A DNA stretch of 64,000 nucleotides from Usnea hakonensis. Its lineage: Eukaryota; Ascomycota; Lecanoromycetes; Lecanorales; Parmeliaceae. The position numbers and the translations under genes are program-made. The DNA lies in NCBI GenBank assembly GCA_013423325.1, contig BLJB01000127.1:62001-126000 (forward strand), read 5' to 3'. Positions 1 through 13,016 of this stretch are shown here, piece by piece. Under the pieces are notes generated by a model. The model made no database searches, was not told the DNA's origin, and saw only the letters and a program-made list of their open reading frames with translations. Every line of letters starts with the position of its first letter. The first letter of the stretch is position 1.

Positions 1-445
1 ACCTAGACCGAAGGCTAGCGCTCGGGCGGAACCTTCCTATCAATTAAAGCAACAAGATTACTGAATATACTGAAACCTTGGTGCCACTTCACCCCAAACC
101 CTGGATTACTCCGTACAAATAACCACCTTCAGAAAATAATTAATAATAATATTAAAATGGTCACCGGCCACGTAAGTCATATTGTCTCCCCACCCTTAGC
201 TACATTCGTTATCACCCCTGGCGACCATCTCATAAGGCGTGATAGAGAATAATAGCCAGGGAGACCGATTACTGATGGTTTGCTCTTTCAAGCTTGTTGA
301 CCCGCACCCAGAATCCATGACGTGAATATCTTTCGACCGTTTTTGTTGGCCAGTCTTCATACATGGTCCGAGGGTACTAACACCCGTCTCACCATTGATA
401 GTCTAGTCATGAATACCCCACTGCCATAACCAGGGATTGCAGGTC
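1..445. other. Intergenic, no gene seen
   Basis: No reading frame with family signal is visible. The stretch is AT-rich, with a short TAA/AAT run near 140-160. It lies downstream of the minus-strand gene that ends at 446, so it probably holds that gene's 3' untranslated region and terminator. Confidence 0.5.
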
Positions 446-3193
446 TCATGGGAATCCCAACTCATCCTCCGTATCTTCAGAATATGTCTGCGTATCCTGC
501 CGATGCCTTTTCGTCGACCGAATCTCCAACCCACAACTTCCAGTAGCCTGATTATGGTGATTTGGGCTAAAGCTCGTCCACTTGCTACCAGATGGTGGAT
601 TCGGAACCTCTCGCAGCGCAACATGCCTCTTTGGTCGTGACCCCACCTCTGAGAGCTTGTCGAGGTCATTCCGTGCATCCACTTTCCAGGGGCATTGCGG
701 GCGAACGACCTTCCGGGGTCGTGGGGACACCCTGATACATAGAAGCTTCTCGAACGAACTAGAATTGCCACAGCTATCCTTCACATTCTCCGTCTCACCA
801 GAATCAGAGGAAGCTCCTCGCCCTCCAAGTCCACGTTTCGGCCGTGGTGGCCGCTGGTCAGGGACGCAAGGTGATATTGCAGATCGACAAGGCGATGTTT
901 GCATTATTGTCGTAACCCCTGCTCTTCCGTAGTTGCCGCCATGATACGAGTCTTCTGCAGTCGTAGGTCGTTGCTTCATTAAAGCTGGGGTTTTGGCGAT
1001 CCATTCGCATATGCCCTCCTCCCATTTGTATCCGCTGTTGGTTCGCAGGACAGATGGAGCTGGGGTCCAATCTACGATAAGCTTTGGTAAGTCATCGATT
1101 GTGCGTGTGATTGAATTCTCTATGTCTAAGGCCCAGTCAAGATGCTTGGGCTGACCCGTTTCTTCCGAGTACGCAAATGCTGCACCGTGAGCGAGACCGC
1201 CACAGAAGCTTCGGGCTGACTTATCGTAAGTCGCTGACATGGCGATGGAGATCAGATTTTGAACCATGTCTTGTACAAAGCTAAAGCCATCACCTACTCC
1301 TGCTTCGTCGCAACATCGTGCAACGTCGCCAAGGAACAAGCCCGCGTTGCTCAGGGTCTCTTTGCTAGATGGCAGGCTAGACAGTATAATTAGGTCATGC
1401 ATTCGATTCGGCGAGACGTCGCTGCCAGCATTTCTAGGTGCAAGTGATACTAGTCCAGCTGAGAGCAGAGGCAGACGCAGCGATCTGGCAGGCACAGACC
1501 AGCGGCGATTGGCAGAGGAGACGATATTAGATAATTCAAGAGTTTGACGTATCTCTAAAGCCATATCTTGTAGAATTGACACGCTCAGAGTGTCATGGAG
1601 GCAGGAGTCCGACCCCGCCTTGGACAACCGAAGAACGTTAGCAGTCAAAAGAACCGTTAAAATATTGGAGAAAGTGGATTGTAAAGCGTTTTCTACCGCG
1701 TCTGGTGGGACGTTGGCTTCTCCTGATCCACTTGGCAGGCTTTCCACGAGTGTCTCCACTGTTTGGCCTGACCTGTAAGGTCTGAGGGTGGGACGAATCG
1801 CGGTGGATCGATAGACATGCAGCCTCAGATCATGAATATGAGCACTCGCTTTCGCGTTCGAAATCTCTCGCCTGTACGATTTCGACATAGCAATTTGAAG
1901 AAGCAAGGCGGCAGATTGAGAATCATCATCTTGATGTGTAATTGAGCGAATCACGCCATTCCAGCAGTCGATCATGGCCTTGCTCGAAATCCAGCCTACC
2001 GGGAGTACGCCATCCTCAAGCATAACTGCCGTTTGGCGATACATGAAACCACATCTGCCGCTTTGTGAGGCATGATAGTACAAAGTACTAACAACCTGAG
2101 AAGCCTCATACGTGAGGAGATTGGCGTGGAGTCGGTGCGATGTAGCCCACTTGGCGACCATTATAGGAGGAGTTCCTGCGCAAAATCCTTTATCTTCCTT
2201 CGATGAAAGGTTCCGAGACTTTATCAAAGCGATCATGCTTCCAATTACGCATTCTGCTTCGTCGTAGGCCGCGAGCCCAAGACACAACGAAAGTATTTGC
2301 CGGCCGAGAGACAGGTCAACCAGACCCTCACGGATTGCCTCTCCAATTAGGCTTATCCCGTGGGATCTTACTACCTCTCGGAGAGATTCCCAACCGCCGT
2401 CAGGCGCCGACCCAAAAGCTTCGAGGTCGGCGTAGACTTCTGACGCGACATCAATGTCATTCTCAGGATCTTCATTGTCCATCAGACGTTGTTCCTTGGC
2501 GATGTGATCAGGTACATTCCTCAAGCAGATAGAGAAGAGTGAGCGACATTCGCTGTTGTCAATGATAAGTTCGCAGGTGGTAGCCCTCAACAATGCTTCC
2601 AGTGCCTTGCAGATCCCCTCTTTGAGTCTCCGAGTATTCAGTCCAGTTGAATCGGCAGAGTCCACGACTTGAGCAGAGCGAACGCTCTGCATATTCTTCA
2701 ATGGGATGTGAGAGGCTCTAGACGGCACTCTTTGGGCCGGTATGCCATATTGACTACCTCTGGCGGCCAAGTCCTCTTCATACCCTACAGATTGGCCCGT
2801 AGTCAAATGAAGAGGCAATCGTATTCCAGTTTCCGTCGCTTTTCTAGGTATCCAATCCTTATCGTGGTCCACAACTTGTCGAAATGATTGACTCTTCGTT
2901 CTGGAGGAATATGTACGCCTGACCTTTTTCCAAGGCCTTGGGCTAACCTCCCATTCACTATCAACTTTCGTCACTGCGCTTGTGTTTTGAGAGGAATGTG
3001 AAGGGGCGACTCCGGAGTCGCGTTCATCATGCTTGGGCTCCGACAGTGTAGCTTTGCGCAAGAGAGTAATCTTGGAGGAGAGAGGGCGAAGGAGTCGATT
3101 GCATCGAGCGGAAGTCCATGGAGATTTTGTACCTGCTATATATTATTACACAATTAGTCGATAGAGCATCCCGCAACACTCACTTTCATTCAT
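446..3193 (-). CDS. Large protein of unknown function (899 aa)
   Basis: I do not recognise the family. The model joins a 10-nt first exon (3193-3184, ATG AAT GAA A) to a long second exon (3135-446) through an intron with donor GTGAGT, a CTAAT branch site and a TATAG acceptor. The joined frame runs without a stop for 899 residues. A CAG directly follows the acceptor, so a second in-frame acceptor 3 nt later (exon start 3132) is possible. The first ~170 residues and the last ~150 are rich in Ser/Arg/Lys/Pro and look disordered. The middle (~190-740) is leucine/alanine-rich and probably all helical. There is no signal peptide or clear membrane segment. The C-terminus ends in an acidic patch after a basic patch. 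The start is inferred: without the small exon the long frame has only non-ATG codons near its 5' end. Confidence 0.7.
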
Positions 3194-4141
3194 GATCTGT
3201 TGTGCGCACGTCGAGACCAAAATGTACGTGCCATAGGAGGGTCAAGGCATTCCAGGATCAAGCTGTCTGTAGCAAATGATGCAAAATCTACAGCTAAAGC
3301 AATGCAACTCAAAAATTGTAGAAAGATCAAAGCAATGCTGTAGAGGAATTGGCGATTATCAAAAACACCCACTGTTCTGTGTTTGGGTGCCGGGTAAACA
3401 GAACGGATTAAACATATTCCGTCCAGCAGAAGCGCCAAGCCCGCTAATCTCTGATGGCCCTAGGGTCTACGGACTACGGTTGTATGAGGTCTGTTCTTCA
3501 AGCTTTCAGCGATCCTTGTGAACACGTGAAGACTACAATGCAATCACACGACTCAAGAAGCGAAGCAATTCAAATTGTGGTGGCGATGTGGAGCATGGAA
3601 AGCTTGCAGGATATGATGACCAGACTTTCTACATCATCCAAAATCAGCCATTGGCGCTTTTGTTCTGGTGGCTTACCTGGGAACCGTAGGAGGACCTGCT
3701 ATACTCTTGCCTGTATCTTGTCTCGTCTTACGCTGTCCCAACTTGGTCTTCACTGTAACGCTCTTGGCCTTCCGTCCACTTGTTCGTCGTCTTTCTTTTC
3801 ATCCAGAAGTAACGAATTAAGCAGTGTCTCCATAGTCGAAGCCACTTGCTTCAATATATCCTTAAACAAGTGAGGATGAGCCGGATTGTGGTCAAACGAA
3901 TTAGCTTTCGCATTGGAGGTAAACATACTCGCTTGTAACGCCATTGACATATCATAACTTCTGAGCAGCCATATGATTTGCGCCTCTGTATTTTGTTCAG
4001 TTGCCGAACAGGCTTGGCTTTCATATGCTCACGACCAAATGTCAGTTCGACAGGTTTTATGTCCTTTGCACTCCCTGCTTGTGCATTCTTTCATTTAGAA
4101 AACTGTTTCTCTACATCTAAGAGCAAACAAGGCATACAGCA
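3194..4141. other. Intergenic between divergent genes
   Basis: This is about 950 bp between the unknown minus-strand gene and the plus-strand rhodopsin-like gene, so it should hold both promoters. A minus-strand open frame at 3190-3438 encodes a hydrophobic stretch but has no ATG and an in-frame stop just upstream. I do not call it a gene. Confidence 0.5.
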
Positions 4142-6025
4142 ATGTCTTCTACATCGACGCAAGGGCCGTTGCCGCCTGATATTAGTCGTGGCTCGGACTT
4201 GCTTATCGTCGCATGGCTGACTGTGTCCATTGCATCACTGCTAGTATCACTACGTTTGTATCTTCGAGGAATTGTTCGCCCGAACCTAGGCTGGGATGAC
4301 TATACAATTTTGCTAGCCCTGGCAAGTCGTCTTCTCTTTAGAGTACTTTGATAGACGTCCACTGACAGCTAGATCAGGCAATTGCCATCACTCAGAGCAC
4401 TATGGCCATCTTCATGGTCCACAACGGGTTCGGTCGGAACATAGTCTACCTCACACCAATCCAGATACAACATTGGGGCCTATACGTGGATATATCTATG
4501 ATGCTCTTCACCATTGGTACAGGATTAACCAGGATCTCAGTGTGTCTATTTGTCCTTCGTCTCGTGCCTGCCTTCAAGACGTTCTATCGCAGATGGATCT
4601 GGGGACTGTTGACACTTTTCACAATCATCACAATTGCAGATTTCCTTGCTCAATGTTTCCAGTGCATACCGCTTCCAGGACTGTGGGACAAAAACCTCAA
4701 ATCACGATGCTTCCCAGAGCGCCATATGACTCAAATTGCCAAGGTTCAAGGCGGTACGTACTCCCGAGCCGATTCTGCAATCAAGTTTCGGACTCACAGA
4801 CGCAGGCTCTGCTGTCATAACGGACCTCCTCTGCGTGCTGTTGCCTGTTTTGCTTTTGCAAAATACTCAAATCAGCATGCGGGACAAAGTAGCGGTCTTA
4901 GTGATCATAGGTCTTGGAATTGTGTATGTCAAGAGAAAATATTCGCAAAATTCTTTATCCAGACTTACCTCTGATTAGTACCGCCGCAACGGCTTGTGTT
5001 AGGACTGCGCTCGTTGATTTTCGTACTCAGAGCCCTACCTGTAAGCATTACAAGCAACCACCCCCCCACCCCCCATCAGCAACGCAAGTGTCTAAAACCA
5101 ATTCAGCGGACCTCGTCCCAACCGCCATTGTAGCTTGGTATGTTATCACGTCCTCCAAGAGCTATTCACCCATTTGAATTCAAAGTTATTTCCCCCTTGC
5201 CTGTTTTTGTTTTCTCCCATGCCTCGAGCTACTCTAACGGGCCCTTACAGCCTTGAACAAAACATCGGAATAACCGTCGCCTCAATGCCCGCTCTCCGCC
5301 AACTCCTCGTCATGCACAGAAAGCGCTTTTCATCCCAATCAATCCAAACCCTTTACATCCATCGGGACAACAATCCCACCATTCCACCCCGTCCCCCCCT
5401 CAACCATTTCGCGAGGCTCTCGAGCAGCAATCAGATCCACCTTACCGACCCCAACCCCTTCATCGAACCCAACAACCACGAATTCTCAACACAGTCCCCA
5501 AATACGCCCGACATTGAGAAATGCGATCAAGTCAACGGTGGCGAAGACGCCACGAGAGCGAGTTTGAGCCCAACGAGAATGAGCATGGTCTCCCCACCCC
5601 TTTGGACTGACCGCAAAATCTCCTCGGCCTCAAGGATAGAGATCAGCCGCGTCTACCCCAAACCGACCTTCGTACATCGGAAACCCTCTTCATCAGCGGA
5701 AACAGTGAGATTAAGCATGATGGCCCCATCATGGGGCACGCACAGGAAAACATCATCGACGGACAGGGTGTACCACCCCAGCCATCATATCAGAAAGCTG
5801 AGCATGGTCTCTCCGTCGTCCGTCGATAGACCACTCTCCACCTTTGCTTCCGCAGCAGCAAGGACGCCGCAGACGCTCGGCGGCAGGTTTGAGGAAACGG
5901 GCTTGAGGTACTCCCGAGTCGCGACGCCGGAGGAAATGATGACGCTGGGGAACCTGGCGTCGTTGGGATACTCGTGCATGATTGAAGGGGGCACGCCGAA
6001 GACGTCGCCAGAGCAGACACCTTGA
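4142..6025 (+). CDS. Fungal rhodopsin-like seven-TM membrane protein (524 aa)
   Basis: Six exons are supported: 4142-4321, 4378-4753, 4800-4923, 4979-5040, 5080-5137 and 5251-6025; the joined length is 1575 nt. The product resembles the fungal 'rhodopsin domain' family (integral membrane, Pth11-related proteins). The signs are an N-terminal membrane helix, then a GWDDYT motif, several further hydrophobic helices, an ITDLLCVLLPV helix, and the late family motif LEQNIGI followed by a last helix. About 250 Ser/Pro-rich residues form a long cytosolic tail. No enzymatic function is known for the family; some members are thought to sense surfaces or ligands, and here that is only inference. The first intron is best read as GC-AG (donor GCAAGT at 4322); a GT donor at 4326 with acceptor at 4372 also keeps frame. 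The fourth intron has a C-run before its acceptor. Confidence 0.85.
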
Positions 6026-6895
6026 CTGGGGGAAGGTCGGCCAAAGTCGTACTGGAGTCGTTGGCAGGAGATGTAGATAGATAGATAGATAGGGTTCTCG
6101 AGCATCCATTCAAGTCATGGAAGCTCGGAATGCCAATCCATAGAATACAACCGAAACGATACGTAGAGTAGATTCTGCTTCCGCATATACGGTTCCAGCC
6201 ACCCAACCTACAATCATATCACTACCTACATCCTCTGCTTCCCTCTAGCTCTAGCCGAAAACACCCTCCCCACCCACGAATACGGTACGTAACCCTCATC
6301 AACATCCCACAACATGGCAACCCCAATGACGCCCCCGCCCCTCGAGTCTCACCCACTCCACGGAACACGCTCCCCCTCTCCCCGGTTTCCCACCCACAAG
6401 GAAAAATTGGCAAGAAAATCCAAGCAATGAGTAAGCACTAAATCCAAACCCACTCAAGCACAAGCAACATGTATATTTTATTAGCCTATCTCTACTTAGC
6501 GGAGGGAGAAAAGGGGTGTCAATCTATCAGGACCCTAAATCAAATGGCATTTTAAAAGTATGACTGAGTGGTATTTGCGCCGGAGCGAATAGTGCTATGT
6601 GTATGCTCCCCGGCCATGGTACAATGCCTCCCAAACCTGATGCGCAAAGAGCCTTTTGTGAACCAATCCCAGCCATGTAGGTAGAATGGGGAGGACGATG
6701 TGCCTGTATACTAGCTTAAAAAACAAAATGGTGATGGCTCTGTACACAATGAATCTGTACAATGGATCTGATCCTGTACAGGTAAAGAGAACGCCGTTCC
6801 TTAAAGTACAGGAAGGAGAGATTCTACGGGATTGAGTACGCTGCACAAACTTCTCTCTTTGTCCGGAGGGGGGTTATTATACAAGTACAAACCGC
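6026..6895. other. Intergenic between convergent genes
   Basis: This 870-bp stretch holds the 3' flanks of the rhodopsin-like gene (+) and the Clu1 gene (-). It contains a short TAGA tetranucleotide run (6074-6092). Several overlapping short frames look random and have no family signal. Confidence 0.55.
6074..6092. repeat. (TAGA)n microsatellite
   Basis: Just under five copies of TAGA, 50 bp after the stop of the rhodopsin-like gene, probably in its 3' untranslated region. Confidence 0.8.
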
Positions 6896-9800
6896 TCATG
6901 CCTGAGCGCCAACAACTCCTGCTCCTCCTCGACGCTTCGGATTGCCGCGATTCGTGTGCTTCTTTTCTGCTGATGACTTGGAGATATTAGTACCGCTTTC
7001 AATGATCTTCACCAGCTCGTCGATGCTTCGGGAATCAAGGCTGTTGCTACTCCTTGAACCAGTATCCTGACCGCCAACCATACCGGAATTCGACTGGCCA
7101 ACCTGAAGCTGCGGACGGGCTGCCATGGTGGCTACATGCGGATTAAGGACGACTCTTCGTAGCCTTCGAGCTTGCACGTCTTTTGCGTGCTTGGCCATAG
7201 ACACAGCGTTCGAGGTGAGCTGTTCAAGCCATCTCTCCGACTCTTTGGTATTCGGGTCATCAGGGCCGAGTTTGGAAAGGAAGATGCTGTAGGCTTCACG
7301 CATTCGGTGTACAGCGCCTTTGTGGTCTTGGTCTAATACCAAGGCTTGCGCTAGCTGGAAGAGGAGCGTGGCAGTATTTACCGATTGTTTCCCAGATACT
7401 TCCTCACTTATGGCAAGAGATTTCTCAAACCATTGGCGTGACTCAGGGTAAAGTTGCAACTGCTGAAGCATGACAGCTGCGTTGTTAAGTGTAGTGATGG
7501 AGTCTGGGTGTTTGAAGCCATAGATGATTTTCCAAAGCTCCAAAGCGTGTCTGACGCATGCTAAAGCGACGGCTGTATTGCGATTACCATGTTCGAAGAG
7601 AGCGAGATTGAGGTAGCTCAGAATGGTCTCGTTTGAATCTATGCCAAGGGTACGTTCCGAAATAATCACCGCTTTATGAGCCAACTCAATAGCGGCGTTC
7701 TTTTCATCAAGCTGGTAGTAGAGCATCGCCAATTGATGGTATACTCGAGCTACTTCCGGGTGCAGTATGCCATATATCTGTTCATGTAGAGTTAGCGATT
7801 CGAGGAGCAATTCCTGGCCGAGCTCTTTTTGATTCTGCATCATTGACGTCTTGCCACCTTCTAAAGCTTCCTCAGCAAGAGCACTCTTCGGACAGGCGTC
7901 TTTGATGATGGGTAAAATGTTTGCTATGTCTTCCGGGCTAAATGTCAATTGTTTGCTTGGGGCGTCCGAGACGTTTCTCACTGGCGAAGTGCGACCACCA
8001 TTCTTCTTCTTTTTCTTCCCATTGGCGCTACCATGAGCGTGACCGTTCACTCCAGAATGCGCCGTGGGCCCGTTCGCAACTCCTTCTTTGTCGGGCTTCA
8101 ACTGCTCGGTATTCCTTTGCATCTCTGAAGTGAAATTGTAGTCCCGGGCAGTCAGCTGTAGTCCAAGCTTAAGCGCTATGCTCCGTAGAAGCTGAAGGTG
8201 TCTTAAGTCATGTGTCCAGGCATCATCTAACACGTATTGATATCGGGTCTGGACCTGGAGCTCCATTTCTCCTTTCAGACTGTGGGGTGTAATTTCTGTG
8301 AAGGAATAGTCGGCTCCGTTGTACAGACCTCGAAGGTCATCATCGACATGGGCTTTCGGTGACTCATTAAGACCTGTGCCTAAAAGGCAGTTGAGAAGGT
8401 GACATATGCAATTCGCAGTAAAGACCATCGGTACATGCTTTAGGTATCGATTGGCAACGTGCTTGAAAGCTCTTGCGATCATCTCTTGTACAGTCAGCTC
8501 TTTAAGAGCTCTTAGACGAGTACTCTCATCCTGGGTGAGACAAGCGAGTTTGCCTAGGTAGCGTAAATTGACGCCTCGCCTATGCATCAATTGACTCAAA
8601 GATTGGCCGTCCATTGGAAACCCGACCTCTCCTTCTTTGAGCTCCCGTATCATTTCGGGGATGGCTTTTTCATGGAGGTATGCGCAGACGGCCCGTACTT
8701 CGCGTTCATCGTTCGCCCATTCTTCCTTCTCTTCGTCTGTCTGTGGGATCTGTCCGCAGAAGACATCAGGGTTCAATGTTAGGGAGAAAGCTGAAATGGC
8801 TATGCGATCTTCCTCTGAATTGGGCTCTGCGGTTCTCTCATTTTGTTCAGGCGATTTTTCCGTTGCCGCTTGGTGTTCGCCGTTGATCTGTTCCACACCG
8901 TTGACTTGGCTTTCTCCTGCACCATTATCTATTGTAGCTGGCGTATCAATCTTCGTACAGGTCTTCCGTCCCTTCGCTTCTGCTTGAACGTATTCACCCA
9001 ATTTATATCTCCAATACGCTTCCACAAGTTCTGGCCGGAGAGTTGTCATACGGTGAGGATAATTGCGCGACTGAGACTCACTTAGAGGTTCCTCGGCATC
9101 TTTGCAATGTTCCTCAAGCCAACCGATATCCAACGGAGTAAGTCTGTACAAGTCAAGAATGTACTTGCGGCCGTCTGTACCAATGAGACCTTTCGTTTCA
9201 ACGCTACCCTCGAGCACGTGCTTTTTTCCTTCTTTGTCCCAAACAGGATGTTTCTTCACTTTCAGGGCCTTCGATACCTGAGAGAACGTCGGTACAAATG
9301 CATCATTTTGAGCAATGACGTCCCGACCTTCCACTCCACCGTAGTCAACTTGATGCTCCTCGGCTTCTCGCTGCTTGAAGATACCAGGAACGATGCTTTG
9401 CGCAACCAAACGCTTGCCCAAGTAGTCTACGATGATGGTTCCGGGAGTTGCTAACCCTGCTATATCCAATTGATTAACGGCCTTGACACCCCCAACGTCT
9501 TTCCCCACAGCCACACGAGCAGCCTCATCACCGCCTTCCGAAGTAAAAGTGCCAACGCCGTCAGCGCCGAACGAATAGAACACATTGTTGTACACAAAGA
9601 TCTGCGCATCTTTGGTTTCCGTAGGATTCAGGGGTGCAACTTCCCCCCGTGCGACCATAATTGCTCCACGCGCTGCGGCCTCATTGAATTCGGCGAAAAT
9701 TTTAGACATCAGTCGCTCTCTGAAGACTCGGTCCTGAATAGTGTCCCTTGATAGCTCTCGAGTGGACTGTATTTCTTCATTCCAGTCTCTCAATGTCTCT

Positions 9801-11031
9801 GTATTTTCGACTCCAGAAAGGAGAAACGTTTCTTGAGTTCTGGTAATGTCTGGTTGATGAGATGAGAGGGATGTCGCTGTAGGAGCTACAAGCCACGGAC
9901 TTGAAGGTATGGCATTGGTAAGTTGAAAATTTGCTAAGGGATCCCGCTTATTGTTCGCCTCCAACAGTGTTTCGAAGGACTTGTTGAACGATTGTGACAA
10001 CATTGAAATCAGAGAGAAAAGTGAGTGTGCCGCCGCATTCTTTGGTGGTGGCTTCGGGTAAGGATCGAATTTGCTGTTGGAAGATTTATTCACAAAGAAA
10101 CCTGAGACATGAGAAGTAATCTGGTATTGCTCGCCTTCATTCGTAGTGAGTTGTAGGTAGAGAAGATGGCCTTTTTGGCGGAGGAACGGTGGTGGAGGAT
10201 TCCAAGACGAGACACCGAGAGATTTGATTGTTTTGGGGGCTTGTTCCTGGTCGTTAGGAACGATGATACGCATTGAGGGTGGACTGTCAAGGCTATAGTC
10301 TGCGAGAGCATGTGAGTCTCCGAACGGACTTGCATTGGCTGGTTTATCACCAGGAGCAGAAGGCGTGGCAGGATCTTTCCACGGCGATACTGTGTCGTGA
10401 AGTGACAGCCCAGCTGAAACGCCGTGCAACGTATCGACTCGGCTACCAGCGGCCCCGATGAGATCCCGAATCCGTATAAAGTGCATCCTAGCCTCTTTCT
10501 CCGTATAAGGGTCTTCCACCAGGTGTAATTCCGGGCCTGCAGCCAAACCCTTGACTTCTGATAGCTCGACGTAATCATTGACCCGTTCGCCGTTATGTTC
10601 GAGGTGAAAACATGAGTACTGCAAAGCGCCCGGGGTTTCCATTATGGACTGTCTCAGGTCTTGGACTTGCTCTTGTGTGGAGACCATAATCTGGATCTCG
10701 TAGGGTTGATGAGGTAATTTAGTGGTGGCTTGAAAGACATCTGCTGCAGATGTTAGCTCTTTCCTCCAATGGCAATTTTGAGACTTGCTGTCAGCGATCT
10801 GCCCGTCCTTGTCTTCGCCTTCCTTGGAAACAATGATTTCCCCATTTGGAAGTGGCGTAGAGGGGTGGTGATGACCGTTTGTCTTTTTGTTGGTGATTGA
10901 ATCGGGGGGCTCTAGACACATTCAATCAGAGTAAGACCACATGAGACAATTGAAGAGGAGCCAAAGACTCCAGGGGCAGGCGAGCTTCACGTACCAGATT
11001 TTACGTTTGTGCCAGTAACATCCTCGGACAT
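6896..11031 (-). CDS. cluA: Clustered mitochondria protein Clu1/CluA (eIF3-associated)
   Basis: The CLU family keeps mitochondria distributed through the cell and binds mRNAs for mitochondrial proteins; the yeast form (Clu1/Tif31) co-purifies with eIF3. The model has two exons: 11031-10995 (ATG, 37 nt) and 10911-6896, separated by an 83-bp intron (donor GTACGT, acceptor GTCTAG). This gives 1350 residues, the usual length. The N-terminal region (~60-300) matches the CLU N-terminal domain. The CLU domain lies at ~390-640 (with an FYSFG-like segment), a central eIF3/CLU domain at ~700-950, a Lys-rich linker at ~985-1000, and tetratricopeptide repeats at ~1030-1230. The tail is Ser/Arg-rich. It is transcribed divergently from the Hut1 gene. 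The N-terminal start is inferred from splicing; an ATG at 10921 inside the intron is the alternative. Confidence 0.95.
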
Positions 11032-11736
11032 AGTATAGAGTTGTCAAGAGCTGAATTATATGTACAGGGCTGTATGAGGTTGCTTTTTATTGTGAGTCTC
11101 TGCAAAGGAATGTTCAATGGATGTTTACAATCAAGGAGAGATCAAGTCAGAGAGGGAAAGAAAACAGACTAAGTGTCATGGACAAACAATTAATGTTTAT
11201 TATAATCGGAATAAAAATACTCTACGATTAGATTGGAAAAAATGAAAATAGTACTCCGTAGAGGGCAATCAAAAAGCAAGATTGACAATGAGAGACTTTT
11301 TCCACCGCTTCAATAATTTTCTTCTATGGAGAGCTCCGTCACCACTCACCGGCGTACCTAGTCCCCATTATTAATTCCTCCTAAAGTACCTTTACGGTAA
11401 ACAGCGGGAACTAGAGCTTCGAGCTTTTGCCCGCAGATCCGGTTCCACCCGGAACCCTGTAAACAAGTACCTCCGTACCTCCGTACATATATCCATTGTA
11501 GAAGCTCTTGCCTGCCACTGCCGAGATATGGACACATCGCCAATCTCACTTCACTTTGCCGACAACGATAATAATACTTCAATCTAACTTCTCCTTCACT
11601 TTCAAAATTACCTGTATTACTGCTTTCCTCTTGTGTGTCATTTTCATGTTATATTCAAAATCACCTTGACCGGGCGTCAATTGCCTACGCATACTAATAT
11701 TTAGATCTCTTTTCGTGCCTGGAGTCATTCAATAGC
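11032..11736. promoter_or_regulatory. Shared divergent promoter region cluA / hut1
   Basis: About 700 bp separates the two divergent start codons. It is AT-rich on the cluA side (11190-11260) and pyrimidine-rich just before the hut1 start. No specific factor site can be assigned with confidence. Confidence 0.45.
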
Positions 11737-13016
11737 ATGGCGCGAACGAAAGCAATCCCTTTACGACGAGAGCCTTCAGACTTTAACCAAGGACCTCCAG
11801 ACACCCCAAGTCATGGGTGGAAGCACGCGAAGGATGAAGCGAACGGCAATGCCTCCCCTGCCAGCCTGAGCAATGGCATTGTCAAAACACCCTCTCGTCC
11901 CACAGGCTATGAGCAAGCCGGACTTGCTCAGCTCGTCATATGCGTCGCTGGCATCTTCGCCTCATTGTAAGAGGCGACTTCAATCTGCCACCTCTCCAAA
12001 CCTGTCTAATCAAAATCAGTCTTTCCTGGGCACTTCTCCAAGAACGCATAACAGCGACCACTTATGGTCCTTCTACATCTCCCGAACGGTTCACCTACTC
12101 TGTTTTTCTGAACACCATACAGTCCACCTTTGCGGCCCTAGTTGGCTACTTCTACCTCCTTTATTCGGCGCCCAAGTCCGGTCCAACCCCTGCTGTCTTC
12201 CCGTCCCGCTCGATCCTTTTCCCCCTCGTTCTCGTGGCAGTAACCTCTTCACTGGCCTCCCCGTTTGGATACGCTTCACTCGCGCACATAGATTATATAA
12301 CCTTTATTCTTGCCAAATCGTGCAAGCTCCTTCCCGTCATGTTCCTCCACCTCACGATATTTCGGAAATCATACCCTCTCTACAAATACCTTGTCGTGGC
12401 TTTGGTGACCGCGGGTGTGGCAGTCTTCACTGTCTACCATCCCTCATCGTCAAGCAAAAAGTCATCTCCAAAGAACAACAACTCGGCGTGGGGGCTAATG
12501 CTGCTAAGCATCAACCTCCTCTTAGACGGCCTGACGAATAGCACCCAAGACCACATCTTTACCTCGTACCGCTCCTATTCTGGGCCCCAGATGATGGTAG
12601 CTCAGAATGTTCTTTCGACTCTCCTAACGACACTTTACTTGATCATTTCGCCTTTGATACCTCCAACACCCCTCTCACCTTCAACGGGTAGCTCGTCTGA
12701 GTTCTCAGATGCTCTAGCCTTCATACAACGAAACCCGGCAATCTTACCTGCTATACTCTCTTTTGCTGCTTGCGGCGCTGTTGGCCAGATATTCATCTAT
12801 TACACTCTCAGCCATTTCAGCAGTCTTTTGCTAGTCACAGTGACAGTGACAAGGAAGATGTTGACTATGATTCTGAGTGTGCTCTGGTTTGGACATCGAT
12901 TGAGTGGGATGCAGTGGGTGGGCGTGGGACTAGTTTTTGGGGGTGTGGGGGCAGAAGGTGTGATGCAAAGGAGGGAAAAAGCAGCAAAGGAGAGAGCAAA
13001 GAAGAAGGGGCTCTGA
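11737..13016 (+). CDS. hut1: UDP-galactose transporter homolog Hut1
   Basis: This is an ER nucleotide-sugar transporter of the UAA/SLC35B1 family, which moves UDP-galactose (and in animals ATP) into the ER lumen. There are two exons, 11737-11966 and 12020-13016, with a 53-bp intron (GTAAGA ... ATCAG). The joined frame gives 408 residues. A ~60-residue hydrophilic N-terminus precedes about ten hydrophobic helices. Family segments include SWALLQE after the first helix, FGYASLAHIDYITFILAKSC, and the late YYTLSHFSSLLLVTVTVTRK helix. The C-terminus is basic and ends in KKGL, a dilysine (KKxx) ER-retrieval signal that fits ER residence. The next gene (Yippee) follows on the same strand after 730 bp. 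Confidence 0.95.

Noticed and set aside
3190..3438. Minus-strand hydrophobic frame resembling a membrane segment of an ABC-type transporter N-terminus
   Set aside because: No ATG, an in-frame stop shortly upstream, and no ABC or other transporter motif nearby; too short to support.
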